Shown piece by piece: positions 11,901-23,483 of a stretch of DNA of 64,000 bases. This DNA is from Struthio camelus (lineage: Eukaryota; Chordata; Aves; Struthioniformes; Struthionidae). The stretch covers positions 74,287,088 to 74,351,087 of the forward strand of contig NC_090945.1 in NCBI RefSeq assembly GCF_040807025.1, read 5' to 3'. The translations under genes were made by a program, and so were the position numbers. The stretch's first letter is position 1. The number at the start of each line of letters is the position of its first letter. The notes below the pieces were generated by a model. That model ran no database searches. It was not told the origin of the DNA and saw only the letters and a list, made by a program, of their open reading frames with translations.

Positions 11901-14900
11901 TCTGAAGGGAAATTTCACTCTAACTCCTTTTCCTACTATACTATAACATGATTCCAGTAACTCTTATTCCTCCCTTCACTTGCTGTTATGATGTTGTTAG
12001 TGGCAATGAGAACAGATCTGCCCTCTAGCAAAATGTGAGTTCAGGAGAGAGTGGGGAATATTTCCTTCCTTGTTGCAAGCTGTCAGTGCTATGATGAATG
12101 GAGAAATGTGCTCTTGCAGTTATGAGAATGCAGGTTTAGCAACTGGAAGGAGGTTCTTGCTTCTGCTATTGCCTTTACTCTTTTGGGGATCACATCCATT
12201 TAAGCATAATGAGCCCCAGCTCACAGCTACCCACTCCTTCTCTCTGGATATCTTGCCTATCTCCCTCAACTCACTGGGAGTTGATCTTTCTTCCAAAACT
12301 CATGCTCTTATTTTGGCAGTCAATCCAGCCTGGAACGCAAAGGTAATTGCAAGTTCTATTTCACCTGCAGCGTGCCTTAAGATTCAGCTGTTTACCTTCA
12401 CATAGCTAAAACTCCACAAATCCTCATCTCCTGAAGTGATGATTAAATACTCCTTTGATTATACCTGTACCTAGTGCATATCCATCATAAAATTTCTGTA
12501 TTATCTCTTCCAGTGTGATCTGAGTGGCTTGAACTTGCAGACCCACGTTTGTAGCAAAATGCCTTAAGTGTTGTACCAGTGTAGTACAGTTTTGTTTCAT
12601 TTATTGTTTTGCAGCATCTAATAGAAGTACTTTTGATATTAAAATAGGTATATTCAGTTATAAGACTTTGGCAAACTTCAAAATTGCTAACGATCAGTCT
12701 ATGTATTTCTGTGGCTACTTTAGACATTTTTCTTATGCACTAACTCTAACGTTTTTACTGTTTTTTCAGGATATTCACATTGTACAGCAAATCTTTGCCA
12801 CTGGACTTGGCATGTCGTGTCTGGGATGTGTTCTGCCGTGATGGAGAAGAATTCTTATTCCGTACAGCCTTGGGAATATTGAAACTTTTTGAAGATATTT
12901 TGACCAAAATGGACTTCATTCATATAGCCCAGTTTCTAACGAAGCTTCCGGAAGACCTGCCTTCAGAAGAATTCTTCACGTCCATTGCTGCCATTCAGAT
13001 GCAAAGTAGAAACAAAAAATGGGCTCAGGTAAAGAGGGCGGGGGGCGAATCTTTGGTGAAGAGGTGATTGTAATGTACCCATGAAAATGGGGTTGGCAAC
13101 GCCTGGAAGAATATTTTAGCAGAGCTAGGGTTTGATTTTACAGTTGAGTAGGACTGTGTAGCTCACTCCATGCTTTTAGTGTATATTCAGGTGAGAGGAT
13201 TGCATGAGCTTTTCTCCTCTGGAAAGGGAGAGCTCAGTGACCATTCCACATGGAAACGTTGGATGGAGTTGATGAAGTATCATGCAACTTTTTTCATTTC
13301 TTAATTGCAAAGGATGCTAGTAGCACCAAAACTTGATATTTAAAAGCAGAAATTCGCTCTTTGGGTAACGATAACAATTTGTCAGGGCACGTCGCCAGAT
13401 ATTGAGTCATTACCTTAATATTGTTAGGGACTTAGTTTGCCTAATTTTGGGCTGCACAGAAGTGACTACATCTCTGACTTCTTCGCTGGAATTTAGCACC
13501 GAAGTCATTACTTTAAAAATTGTAGATTCATAACTATAGTTCCAGCTAAATTCCCGTTTAAAAGAAGAAAGATAGAATTGTGTCGTCTGAACGTAACAGT
13601 TAAGTGGCTGTAACGGCCGTTCAAGACGCTGGGGAGTTGGGTCAAACGCACATAGCATTTGGAGTGGAAACTCTTGTTTTTTGCTTCATAGCAGCAATAC
13701 AGCATGTTTCATGAGTCATGCCCTATTAGATCTGTGCCCAGTTCTTTTTTGCAGAGAAACAGAAGGGTGATGTTTAACTTAGCAGTTACAGCATTTAGCT
13801 GCAAAAGGAAATTCATGGTTATTTCCTGGAGTAATAGTCTGTCTGTGCACTGAGGGTACAACCAACTGGCTGTATGAGATGAGAATTTCCAACCTTCACA
13901 GTAGGAGAAGAGATCATACCATTCTGAGTCTTTCCTTGTGTTTAAGAGGGAGCACAACACTGCTAGCATGTCATCCATGAAACAGCTTTCCTCGCAGCTT
14001 ATTTTGCATTTATCTTCAGGTCTTGGTGAGAAGATGCTACTACGGATCCATCTTTATTTCTGTCCTCAACAACGTTTTTCAGCCAGCGATGTCTCTACAA
14101 GTAACCTCCTCGTCATGTTCCTCATTCACGTGGTTCGCTTTCTGTGCACCTGTTCTATGTGAATGAGGATCCACATACCAGACAAATTCTCAGTCTACTG
14201 CAGCTTCAGATCCTTGCAAAGAAGGGGATAGGGATCTTATTCTGTCAAATACCTCGAGTAACAGGCCCGTCTTACTTATTGAGTGGTTTTCAGTCTGTCA
14301 CCTGTGAAGGCTTAGTGATGATTATCACAACAGGAGAACTTCAGAGTGATCTAGCTCAAGTGGGCTTCCTCAGTCTCCCCATCAGCTTCATTCTGAATGC
14401 ACTGAAGTTTCTCAGTTTGTCTTGACTTGCCATAGCAAATTGAAGAAAAAATGCTGCTGGACTGTGGTTCAAAGAGGTCTCGAACTGAAATGAGTTTGCG
14501 GCAGGGTTGGTACTGGCTGAGATCTTGCCTACCTTGTTGACTTCTGCACCAACTATTTGTCTTCGTCATAGTTGTTGTATTGTTGAAGGAGTTCCCATCA
14601 GGAAAACCTTTTCACTTCCTTAAACCTGCTGTTCTTTTCCAAGCCAGAAGTGGTTAGGGGCTAAAGGTTTGCTTGCAAGCTGTACGTACTAGTACTTCTC
14701 AGTTGCTGAGATACCACTACTGAACCAGCTTAGGAACAATAACAAGACACAGTGTATGGGATTTTGTTTTCTTTTACTGAGATGCTGATTGTGCTGGCCT
14801 CGTCCTTCTCTTCACTCTTTAAAGTTGACCAGAATGAACTTGGACTCAGAAGTCTGAACTTTGCTTTTCCAGGACGGACGGGCTTTAGGCAGTGTGCAAC

Positions 14901-16781
14901 CTGATTGCACAGGTGGACTCATAGCAGTGGCATGGGGAAGTAGGATCTGGCAGTGCTGGGGCCTGTGGCAGCACGCGCCCACGTGATCTGAGAAGTGACA
15001 GTGACTATTGCTCTAGAAGTCAGATGCTGTGTTGTAGGATCTGCCCGTTCTCTGCAGGGAAATACCTTTCTGAGTTACCAAAATCAAGGTCAAGCCTGAT
15101 GGATGCACCACTTTTAAGGTAAACTCTTAGGTGGACTGACTGCCCAGGGGCACTGCTTCCCAGAGGAAATAAAATGCTCTTAAGCTTAGAAAAATGGGCG
15201 TTCGCATCTCTGGCGTCATCTTGTTCAGCTGCAGTGACTGTACTGCATAAGCAAGCAGCGTAGCTAAGGTGCTGTCCTCTTTTAGAAATATATTTAACTG
15301 GATGGAACTGAGACATCAGATCTCGGTAGCTGATGTCTGTGGCACTCTCAGCACGCCCACTTACTGAACCTTTCACCTTGCTGTACCATAATAATTTTGC
15401 TCCTGGTATCCTATGAGCCATATTCTGGGATTATGCTGTCTAGAGATAACGTATGTCGGACTTCATCTAAAAGGCTGCTTATAGGCTGCTTATGAACTGA
15501 AATACAGCTTCAGATCTCAGCTCCGTCAAGTTTTCCAAATAACTAAGGAATCTGAGCTCTCTGTTAAGTTGCTTAAGGTCTACATTTTATGCTTTCCTAG
15601 ACGGGTATTTCAGTGCCATTCTAAAGTTCCTGAGAATGGTTAATTTTTTCCATCAAGAACATTGTCACTACAGCACTTAGAACTTTCATGCGTTCATTTG
15701 ATTGAGTAGCCGTTGATTTACACTGAGCCTCTTTGAAGAGCGTCTGAGTGAAAGATCTCTTCAATTCTAGAAGTTGTTGAATGGCCAGCTAGCTGCAGCT
15801 CTAGTCATACCTTTATCGAACTCTCTTGTTGCAACAGCTATGGGTGTTTTTGCGGTAAATATAGGCAGTACTGTGTGATTGCTTTACTTAGGCCCACGTC
15901 CTGTTAATTCTGATGGTGCAGAAGTTTCTTTAACTGTACTGTAAACTAGACTGTTGATCAGAGAGAGAAAAGAAGGTTTCTCACCCATAACTGCAGTTTT
16001 CGGAGATGAAATGTCTGTAAGTACATTCAATTCCAGGCTGATTCGTGGGGATGCTGCTGTGCTGTTTCAGTGGAAAAGTAACCAGGTAGCAGGGAATGCA
16101 TTCCACTTAAGCAGCAAGAAAAACTGGGTATCAGTGTGCCCTCTGCAAGTCACGAGGGCTAAGGAAACGAAATTATGCATCCGATAATAGGGATATAAAT
16201 TTTCAATCTGAATGTAAATGCGAATGTTTTTGATTCAGAAAAGCTTACATAAACAGACCTGGAGACAAAGTGATGTGGTCTAGGCAAACACCAATCAGTG
16301 CTATGGTAATTCTGTCCTGAACTCTTGGATAGTGTTAAACTATTTAGGCTGCTCAGTTGCTGTGTTTTTGGACAGGTCATTTATCCTGATAATTCTAACT
16401 TCCCCTCAGGCAGCTGCTTTTAATAGTGATAGACTTTAATAATCCGGGTAGGAAATTAGGAATCTAATATCCACGTTTCAAAGTGCGTATGTAAGAGGTT
16501 AGCTAAAACCTTGTTTGTTGTTGTTGTTGAATCCATTCAAACTTACTATGCCCCAGGGACTTACGAGAGAGGTTGCATTCAGTGGAAAGCCTTCCTAAAC
16601 TTGCTTACTTTTAATAGTGAAAATGGTATTGTTTAGAGGAAGTTCTTCAAACAATGATTTATTGAGTCACTTTTTAATCTAATACTTTTTCTCTCTCACT
16701 TCTTGAAATGTCTAGATACTGGCTGCTCTGCAGAAAGATAACCGGGAAATGGAAAAAGGAAGTCCTTCGCTCAAACGTTAG
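2876..16781 (+). CDS. TBC1D14: TBC1D14, C-terminal part of the TBC (Rab-GAP) domain; 5' exons lie outside the window
   Basis: Three exons (2876-2985, 12770-13028, 16716-16781) join in frame to encode the last 144 residues, ending at TAG 16779-16781. The residues match what I know of TBC1D14: the TBC core motif with the [20 protein letters not shown] stretch, which spans the first splice junction, a [14 protein letters not shown] segment, and the C-terminal [10 protein letters not shown] tail. The catalytic Arg and Gln fingers of TBC domains lie upstream and are not in this window. Human TBC1D14 is about 690 aa, so roughly the last fifth is present. The family binds RAB11 and controls recycling-endosome membrane supply to autophagosomes, acting as a negative regulator of starvation-induced autophagy and contacting TRAPP. 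TBC1D12 is the closest alternative. Synteny with CCDC96, TADA2B and GRPEL1 decides for TBC1D14. Confidence 0.95.
4209..6190 (-). mobile_element. CR1 LINE, 5'-truncated, degenerate, about 2 kb
   Basis: Read on the minus strand, this is the 3' part of a chicken-repeat-1 non-LTR retrotransposon. The 3' terminus (plus 4209-4270, starting CATAGAATGGCTGAGGTTGG) is the hallmark CR1 tail. Minus-strand fragments resemble the CR1 reverse transcriptase: one at 5663-5382 (finger region, [13 protein letters not shown]) and one at 5201-4863 (the LNDLDDGTE block). The RT active-site FADD reads FAGD here (5011-5033), so one catalytic Asp is lost. Frames are broken by stops and shifts. Full CR1 is about 4.5 kb, so the 5' half is missing, as is usual. 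A T-rich expansion lies at about 5660-5715. Confidence 0.92.
9974..10013 (+). repeat. CA/CG alternating purine-pyrimidine repeat
   Basis: Positions 9976-10013 alternate purine and pyrimidine without a break: CA units, then ATGCGCGCGCG, then CA units again. The CG core inside a CA repeat has the composition expected to favour Z-DNA. Confidence 0.9.
11001..11016 (+). repeat. (GT)8 microsatellite
   Basis: Eight uninterrupted GT units in the TBC1D14 intron. Confidence 0.95.
11637..11668 (+). repeat. Poly-A / poly-G homopolymer junction
   Basis: A run of A, a short AAAAG interruption, then eleven G and CGG. It is low-complexity, and homopolymer length may be unreliable in the assembly. Confidence 0.85.
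12770..13028 (+). CDS. TBC1D14: TBC1D14 penultimate coding exon
   Basis: 259 nt after the acceptor TTTTTTCAG, with donor GTAAAG. The first G completes the split Trp codon. The exon then encodes 86 residues, ending in SRNKKWAQ. It holds the conserved R-x-WD-x-F block of TBC domains and the helices that close the fold. Confidence 0.95.
13029..16715 (+). other. TBC1D14 last intron, 3.7 kb
   Basis: The donor is GTAAAG and the acceptor is TCTAG. No further exon or repeat was recognised. A 133-codon open frame on the minus strand (15421-15020) starts with ATG but matches no family I know, and is treated as chance. Confidence 0.7.
16716..16781 (+). CDS. TBC1D14: TBC1D14 terminal coding exon
   Basis: After the acceptor ATGTCTAG at 16708-16715, 66 nt encode 21 residues and the stop. 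The [20 protein letters not shown] tail resembles the known mammalian C-terminus. The exon is too short to stand out as an ORF, but its frame, splice site and tail sequence agree. Confidence 0.93.
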   Translation: MLAALQKDNREMEKGSPSLKR

Positions 16782-19700
16782 AACTGTGGTTACCTCAAGT
16801 GACTCACCAGAGAAAGAGCTAAAGTGGCAAAAGTATTGAGTACGGTTTGACATATATGAGCCTGCAAATCAAAGTGTTATTTCATGGTTTTGTTTAGCAG
16901 TAGGATAGCCTTAAAAGGGAGAGAGGGAGGAAAAAGGAAACCTAGGCTTAGCCTTAAACTGCTAGTAGAATGAGCATTTGCAGTGGACGGCATCACATTC
17001 TGTACTTCTGATGAGTGCAAGTGAAACAAAACAATATTAATTTTTTAGGTTTTTTTCCTATCATGTTTTAAAATATTGGGCATTCAGTAATGTTGACTGC
17101 TTTGAAAACTATTCCCCAGTTTAATTCTTAGGCAGGATATATTTCCCATACCCATAAGAATCATTGAATCTGGATTTTAAATAGCTGGTGCTGAAGTTTA
17201 TAGTTAAATGATGTTAAGGACCATTTGTTTAGAAAAGCTTCTTGGGTTTTTTGTTTTTTATAGCCTGTATGTCCTATTTACCAAAGAAATCACATACATA
17301 TAGAACTACATTCCATTCCTTAACAACAAAAAAGTAGTAGAAAATAAACTTGGAAGAGAAATCACGCTAGCACTAGTGCAAAGCACTTTTTTTTTTTTTT
17401 TTTCTTTCCCCAAGCTGCCTTGCAAATCTCTGTTTCCAATCTGGATGTATAGGGAAAATGTTCCATTCATCCAGTTAGATTCCAAACTTGCCAGGAGGGT
17501 TTCTAGTATTAAGCTGCCACTATGTCCCGATTTTACTCGTGCTTTCCTCTGTGTAAAAACGGGTCATATACTACTAAACGTATGCTTCCCTCTATCTCTC
17601 TTCTGGGGCAGTGCCATTTCAGGGTGCTTTGGCCTGCCCAGCTACTTATTCCTATGCCATCTGGCATTCCTGGGCCATAACTGGAGAGTTATGCTAATAA
17701 AATTTTTTGTAGGCTGAACAAACAAACCCGAAAAACAGTTAGAAACAATTTTTATAGTTACATTTAACCCAGCTGTGCTCTGGCAAAACTGAGGAGGCTG
17801 GTATATGGAGAATTTACGTAGGCCTACTTTGCTGCTGAAAAGAACGGTTATGTCGGAACTCTTTAAGCTGCTGTTACCACAGGAAAAGGGTACGTGCAGC
17901 TGAACTCTGTTAGTGACAGGAGAGAGAATTTTGTCGAGGAATGTGTCAGACAGATACTAGCAGGATAAGTAAAAGCTGTCATTTCCTAGTTCCTTTTTAG
18001 GGTAGTTGTTTTGTCCAGCCTGTAATACGTGTGAGCAAGTTAGAGACAGCAAACTGCAGTTGCGTATTTGTTGCACAGCTTAAGTTCTCTCTGCATTCAG
18101 CTGAATGTCTGTGTGTAAATCATGAGTGCCTGTGATTTACAAGGATGTTTATTGCATAACGTATAGAGTAAAATCTATTTTATGAATGACTGTCACTGAA
18201 AAGGGAAACTAACTGAAGCAATATGTGTATTTAGCCGTAAACGGGAATTACTAAATCCTCTAGCTCTACAGTCTTATGTTTCCCATTACTCTTCAGTCTG
18301 TTTTATGCTGTTTTGGCATTGTCTGAAGTACAAATGTACAAGAGAATTGGAAAACTAAAAAGGTGGGAATAACAGTTGCATATTGCTCAGCTCGAATACG
18401 GAACACACAAAATATAAGAATTGTGGGACATATGCAAAATACTGTCCATTAGTACAAAACCATTAATTCTGCGAGTGATACTTGGACTGTAATATCAAAA
18501 AGACTGAAATGCAAAATTCCTGGAAGTGTTTGAGGACTCCTGATCACTTTGAAAGCTCTGTAATGCAAACGCAGCTTGCAAGTCTGTTACCTCACTGGCC
18601 TCTCTTCATGTCCACTTTGTGTACCTAGTGTAATGGATTTTTTTTTTTTTTGTTAACCATCTTAATTGCTCCAGAAGACTTCTTCTAGGCCTCGCTTACT
18701 GAAAACAGACTTCAAAATGTTGATATGTGAATACATCCTAATTCTCCCAGTATTTGCATAGCTTTGGTTCTTTAATGACTGGTACTTGTGTTCTACATGC
18801 TTTGAAGTGCAATAGAAAGCTGGAAGGTCAGTAGGTGTTTTGGGTTTTTTGTTTGTTTTTAATATTACATTTTCTATTGCTACAACAAACATGCCTTTTT
18901 GTGAAGGGTATGAGAGGCCTAAAATCTGAAACATTTGCACTATACTTCTAAATGGTTCATTAAGCATACAGACAGCTCTTTCCTCAGTATACATTTGTTA
19001 GGTGGTACTGTAATTTAAGTCTTCGTTGCACCTAGATGTGTATTTCCTTTTAAACCAAGTCTCCAACAAGTGTGGCTCACTTGTCTGGTTAGAATGCATT
19101 CTTTAGCCACTAGGTACCTTTGCAGCCGTCTCCAGCCTGTTCTCCATTTTCTCTTCTCAACAAAATGTTGAATGTAACACTGAAAATGGGCTTAGTTGTG
19201 GGAAAAGGCCTGCTGCAGCACTTGTGCACTGTTTGTTACTTGCAAATGTAATTATTTTTGTTCTGTAATTTGATCTTTCTGTTCTTAGAAGATGTATATA
19301 TTTTCTAAATGATTTCTTTGTGTATATAAGCTATGTTCTTTAATGAAGAAAAGCAATGCAATAAGGAGCTTTGCACAGTTTGTTTTCAAACAAAATGCAT
19401 TTGAAAAAAAAAAAATCCACCTGCCTAAAGATGCAGTTGTTTCAACTTCGGTAACTTGATTTGAAGATAAAGCTTGAATTTTGATAAAAACAGAGATGTG
19501 TAGTAATGGCATAGAATTACTTGCCACTAAGCTTTTTCAGTTTCTCGCAGCATACCAAATTTCTTAATTAGCCATTAAAGGTTTCTGTAATAAATTCAGG
19601 GATTGCATAAAAGATTTTGACAATTTTATTGTTCAGGTGCTTGAGAGCATCTGTAACATGATGCATGAGATTTTTCCCTCATTCAGCAAGTGTCTCTCTG

Positions 19701-19852
19701 TAAAGCAAACGTTTTTCTTTTCATCATGGATTTAAAGAAAGAAAAATGCTGCAATACATCATAAATCTGCAACTGTCACTTGCTCATGCAGCAGATGAGA
19801 GAAACCAGAAAACTTCGGTCAGGTTTGGAATTCTGTGCAACCTGCACTTTAT

Positions 19853-19858
19853 AATAAA
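19853..19858 (+). terminator. Alternative polyadenylation signal for TBC1D14
   Basis: A canonical AATAAA follows CACTTTAT and precedes GCCGTTTTGC. It lies 250 nt upstream of the presumed main signal, in the same 3'UTR. Confidence 0.45.
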
Positions 19859-20081
19859 GCCGTTTTGCAACTTAAAGTAATCAATCATTAAAATATTTCA
19901 TTTAGTAAAGACTTTCATTTTAAAGGTACTTTATAACAGCTTATTTTTGAATGTTTTAAAAGTTAGAATGACATGTAGAGAACTGTTGATACATCCCCTG
20001 TACATCATGTTTAAATTGTTTTTATGTAGTTACTGATTTGTTTTGTTTAGATATGTGTATCAAACTGGAACTTTTTTCAAC

Positions 20082-20108
20082 TGTAAATATGTGGTTTTAT
20101 TAAATAAA
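20082..20108 (+). terminator. TBC1D14 polyadenylation signal with a Pumilio-type element
   Basis: TGTAAATA (20082-20089) fits the Pumilio consensus UGUAHAUA and sits 13 nt before AATAAA at 20103-20108, itself overlapping an ATTAAA. A GT-rich stretch follows within 25 nt, as expected for a cleavage site around 20120-20130. Confidence 0.65.
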
Positions 20109-20130
20109 GTTATCTTAATCACCTGTTGTC

Positions 20131-23080
20131 ATTGTAATTGAAAAATTAAAACTGTAAGTATCAGTCTATTCACAGGCGTCTTAGTAATTTTTGTCTGCTC
20201 AAAATCCTGGGCTCTAGGTATTTAAATGTTATAGTGAGAGGATTTTTTTGGTGACGCCTCTCAAGATCTCATATTAAAACATATATTTTTATCACATATA
20301 AAGGTGATATTTAGAAGACTGGCTCCTTATTGAGCCCATGGTCTAATCCATTTCACATGCCGTTCTCTGCACTAGGTTTGAATCTTAGTGATACGTTTAT
20401 TAAAAAAAATTAATGCAAATATAATAATACATACTACTCTGTATTGAGATAGTTGTGACATGCACATAACTCAGGAACAGCTGAATACCTTTTCTTTTCT
20501 TTGTTTTCCAGGAGGAAATCTTGGTTTATTTGTAGGTTTCATAATTACAAGGCATTGTTGTGCTCTGACTCTAAGGCAGTTATTAGTTCTTACGTAGGTG
20601 TACAACTCCAGCGATTAAATGGAGATGCTTCCTGCCTCTTAATTAACTGAAGAGGGATTAAAATACCAACTAACAAATGAAAGCTAGATAAAAGCTGGGG
20701 ATGGGGAGACAACAGGGGCGTAACAGCACTGCACGGGGAAAAGCAGTCAAAGACTTGACTGACACTGTTCTAGTTTCTCTAGCAAATGCCTGTCTCACTT
20801 CTTTGTACTGAAGTGTCTTAGTTGGATTTGGTTGGTTATAACATACAATCAGAATTGCTTTATATAAGCCTATACCAACTTCATTGATACTTATATTGCA
20901 TATATTACAGAAGTTGCATAAAATCGTTTAAAACTAGGTTTACTTTTCCTTATCTGTTTTCCCTGTACTAATTCCATTCTACTTGAAGACAAGTGAGACT
21001 CCTTCAGGGAGCTTTGGAGGACCAGAATATCAGCAGGTTGTCTCAACAGCTCCGTTCCGGGAAAATAGGTCCTGGAGGCAGTGTATGGAGTAAACTCAGT
21101 AGTATTTCAGTAGAAATATTTGGTTCGGGGACAGGGAATATACCGTGGCAACCAAAAGTTTTGGTTTTTTCCAGACGTCAAACATGCAGCACTGAAAAGC
21201 ACCTAAGATTTACGTTGCCTGCTTCTCACTCCCTTTGCCCTTTTGCATTTGTTGCTTAGTAATGTTTAAAAAGTTGAGGGAAGATTCCTGTGTCTTATGC
21301 CAAAAGGAACAGGAAACATAAAGAGAATTTTCCTGGCAGGAATTTGTAGTAGAAGTCAAAATAGAGGAAAGTAACTTCCACTTTTTTAGGGAGATGAGTG
21401 CTTAATTATTTATCAAAGCAGCAGAATGCCAAGAGGCTGCTCAACTTGCCCAATAGCCACTCGTAGGAGAAAAGCTCACATTTGGTAACTAGGCTTAAAG
21501 TGAAAGATAATGTTTTAATAAAGTTTTTCAGGTTACGTGGTTTGCAGTTGTCTCCTTTACTATCCAGCAACAGATAGAGGAAGACTTAACTGGTATTTTG
21601 TAAAAAAAGGTTTTGAATACAGTTTTAGTTTTGTAATCTCTCTTCATGAGCTTGGGAGCTACTGAAGACACAGAACACGTGAGTTGTTTGCAGAAGAAGA
21701 GTGTAAACTGTTTCACTTTGTTTTCTGTAATCATTCTGCAAAACTGTAAAGATCTTAAAAGAATATATTCAATTGCTACTACATGACTGGAATAAAGAAT
21801 AAAAAATGATTGATCTCTTCAGACTGCCATTCCACCATGATAAAAGAACAAGATTTAAGCCTTCAACAGCATAATACTTACTTTAATTATTTATGTCCTT
21901 TAAAGAGCCAGGCAATTCAGAAAAGCTAGTTCAGAGGTCATTTAAAAAGAACAATGTAAGGAAATAGCTTTATATAAAGTTTATCTATGCTTGTATCCCC
22001 ATGTAAATGCCCTCTGTAATTTGTGTCCTCCTTTTTAATATATATGCAACTAGAACCAACAACTCAAACCCAGCTTGACAGTACTACATCCCTCAGGATG
22101 GGATTCGAACCTGTCACAGAAAACCAAAAGATTTAAATTCCTGCTCTTTGCCAGTGGGACCTGTGTACATAGGCTGCTTGCTGCCTTTGAACACTTGAAT
22201 ATGGTCCTCAGTACTTAACTCAGACTACCAAAAATGACACTAAAGCATCACAGTCTACCTAAGAAAGTAGTGGTATTTTTGTTGGTTAATTGATTTCTGT
22301 GCTTTTCTAGGTAGGATTTATTCAATAATTGAGCGCATCAGCTAGTGATGGCCTGTAAGGAGCCCACTAAGGTTGAGTTCCCCTCAGTAGAGAACATACT
22401 AAATCAGAGCTCCAGTACTTTGCTGGCTTTTCTAAGATATTTCCATATTCTGGATGTCATCTGATGCTTTTTACGAAATTAATACTACAACTGAGGTATC
22501 AAGTGCTGCAGGATGCAGAACAGTGCCGTAGTCATTGATTGCCACAAGCCACATGGGAATTAATAGTTGAAGAACATTTATGTTATTTTGAAAGGGAAGC
22601 TGTGCACAGGAACCAAAGTTCTGTGGGCTGCGGAGTCATAAAGGTGTTAAGTTCTGCCTCTCCCTCCCCTCTTCCTCAGTCTTTTTTTTCCTGGAATTGT
22701 GATACACTACACTTGGGTAGTGCTGAAAGGGCTTACACCACTCTGTGCATCTTCACACACCGGGAACGAGGGCAAGGCCAACAACCCCCTAACATTGCAG
22801 AAGTTGAAAGACAGAAGAAAAAAAAAAACAAAAAACTAGTTTTGAATGATAATATGTCTGTATGCATCTGAACCGCAGATCCTGAAGAATAGGAATTCTT
22901 AAAGTAATAAATCTTCCTTTTGTGCACCAACAAATTTTGCAGGCAGTTATATTTAAAGAATGAGTAAGTAATTTAGTGCTTTAGTGTAGTGGCTGTATGT
23001 AAACCATGTCAAGTTTCAGTAATAAACTTCTCTTTAGGTCTCAGTCACATCTATGGGAATTAACCCTTACGACGTGCCTA
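20131..23080. other. Spacer between convergent TBC1D14 and CCDC96
   Basis: About 3 kb with no supported gene. It is AT-rich and contains one MIR-like SINE remnant (22060-22165), a short poly-A near 22818 and plus-strand AATAAA motifs near 22907 and 23021 that belong to no gene I can assign. Confidence 0.65.
22060..22165 (-). repeat. tRNA-derived SINE remnant, MIR-like
   Basis: On the minus strand an A-box-like ACTGGCAAAGAGCAGGA (plus 22141-22155) is followed about 30 nt later by GGTTCGAATCC, a perfect pol III B box (plus 22101-22111). The order and the AAGAGCA word resemble the 5' half of MIR. The T-stem pairs poorly, so this is not an intact tRNA gene. Confidence 0.5.
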
Positions 23081-23093
23081 GAAGGCATGTATG

Positions 23094-23099
23094 TTTATT
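23094..23099 (-). terminator. Candidate CCDC96 polyadenylation signal
   Basis: TTTATT on the plus strand gives AATAAA on the minus strand, 385 nt past the CCDC96 stop. It is the first canonical signal I see there. The implied 3'UTR is about 23075-23483. Confidence 0.5.
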
Positions 23100-23483
23100 T
23101 TACAGATAAAGAGTTGATCCTGAATTCTAAAAGCCAGATGGAGGCTCCCAGAATCAAGATTTGAAGTAGAATATGTTTGCTTAGTGCTCTGCTTAAAGAA
23201 CATTGCCATGGCCTTAAAGGACTGAATGCTGAGATGTATTTTTAGCAGTCTAAGCTTTTGAATGCGTGTGAGGTTTTTTTTTTTAATGAGTTTAGCAAGT
23301 TTTTATGTAGTTTCATTCAAAATAAGTAGCTCCACTGTAATCTCTCTACTGAATGCATAGCGCTAATATGGAATTTAGGAAAGACTTTCTAGGCGTACAT
23401 GTGATGCATTCCCCTGGACTTAAAAAATTACAGAAAACTCCTTGGTTTATATCTTTTTCCTGCTTTCTTTTCCTCAGTCGGCC

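Larger units (their letters stand above)
2986..12769 (+). other. TBC1D14 intron, 9.8 kb
   Basis: The donor is GTAAGA at 2986 and the acceptor ends in CAG at 12769. It contains the CR1 copy at 4209-6190, a purine-pyrimidine alternating repeat near 10 kb, a short GT repeat and a poly-A/poly-G junction near 11.65 kb. Remaining stretches (about 3.0-4.2, 6.2-9.9, 10.0-11.6 and 11.7-12.7 kb) show nothing I can identify. Open frames there lack homology that I recognise. Confidence 0.75.
16782..20130 (+). other. TBC1D14 3'UTR
   Basis: From the stop codon to just beyond AATAAA at 20103-20108 there is no coding sequence. The region is AT-rich, with poly-T tracts near 17390 and 18640. The end is inferred from the signal and the GT-rich TGTTGTCATTGT downstream of it. 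An earlier AATAAA lies at 19853-19858, so a shorter isoform is possible. I cannot exclude that the transcript is shorter still. Confidence 0.65.

Noticed and set aside
12070-12405. 111-codon plus-strand frame with a hydrophobic leucine stretch resembling a signal peptide
   Set aside because: It begins with a non-ATG codon, lies in an intron, and shows no recognisable family.
22101-22111. Perfect B box suggesting a tRNA gene
   Set aside because: The T-stem has mismatches, and no acceptor stem or anticodon arm can be folded. A SINE remnant explains it better.
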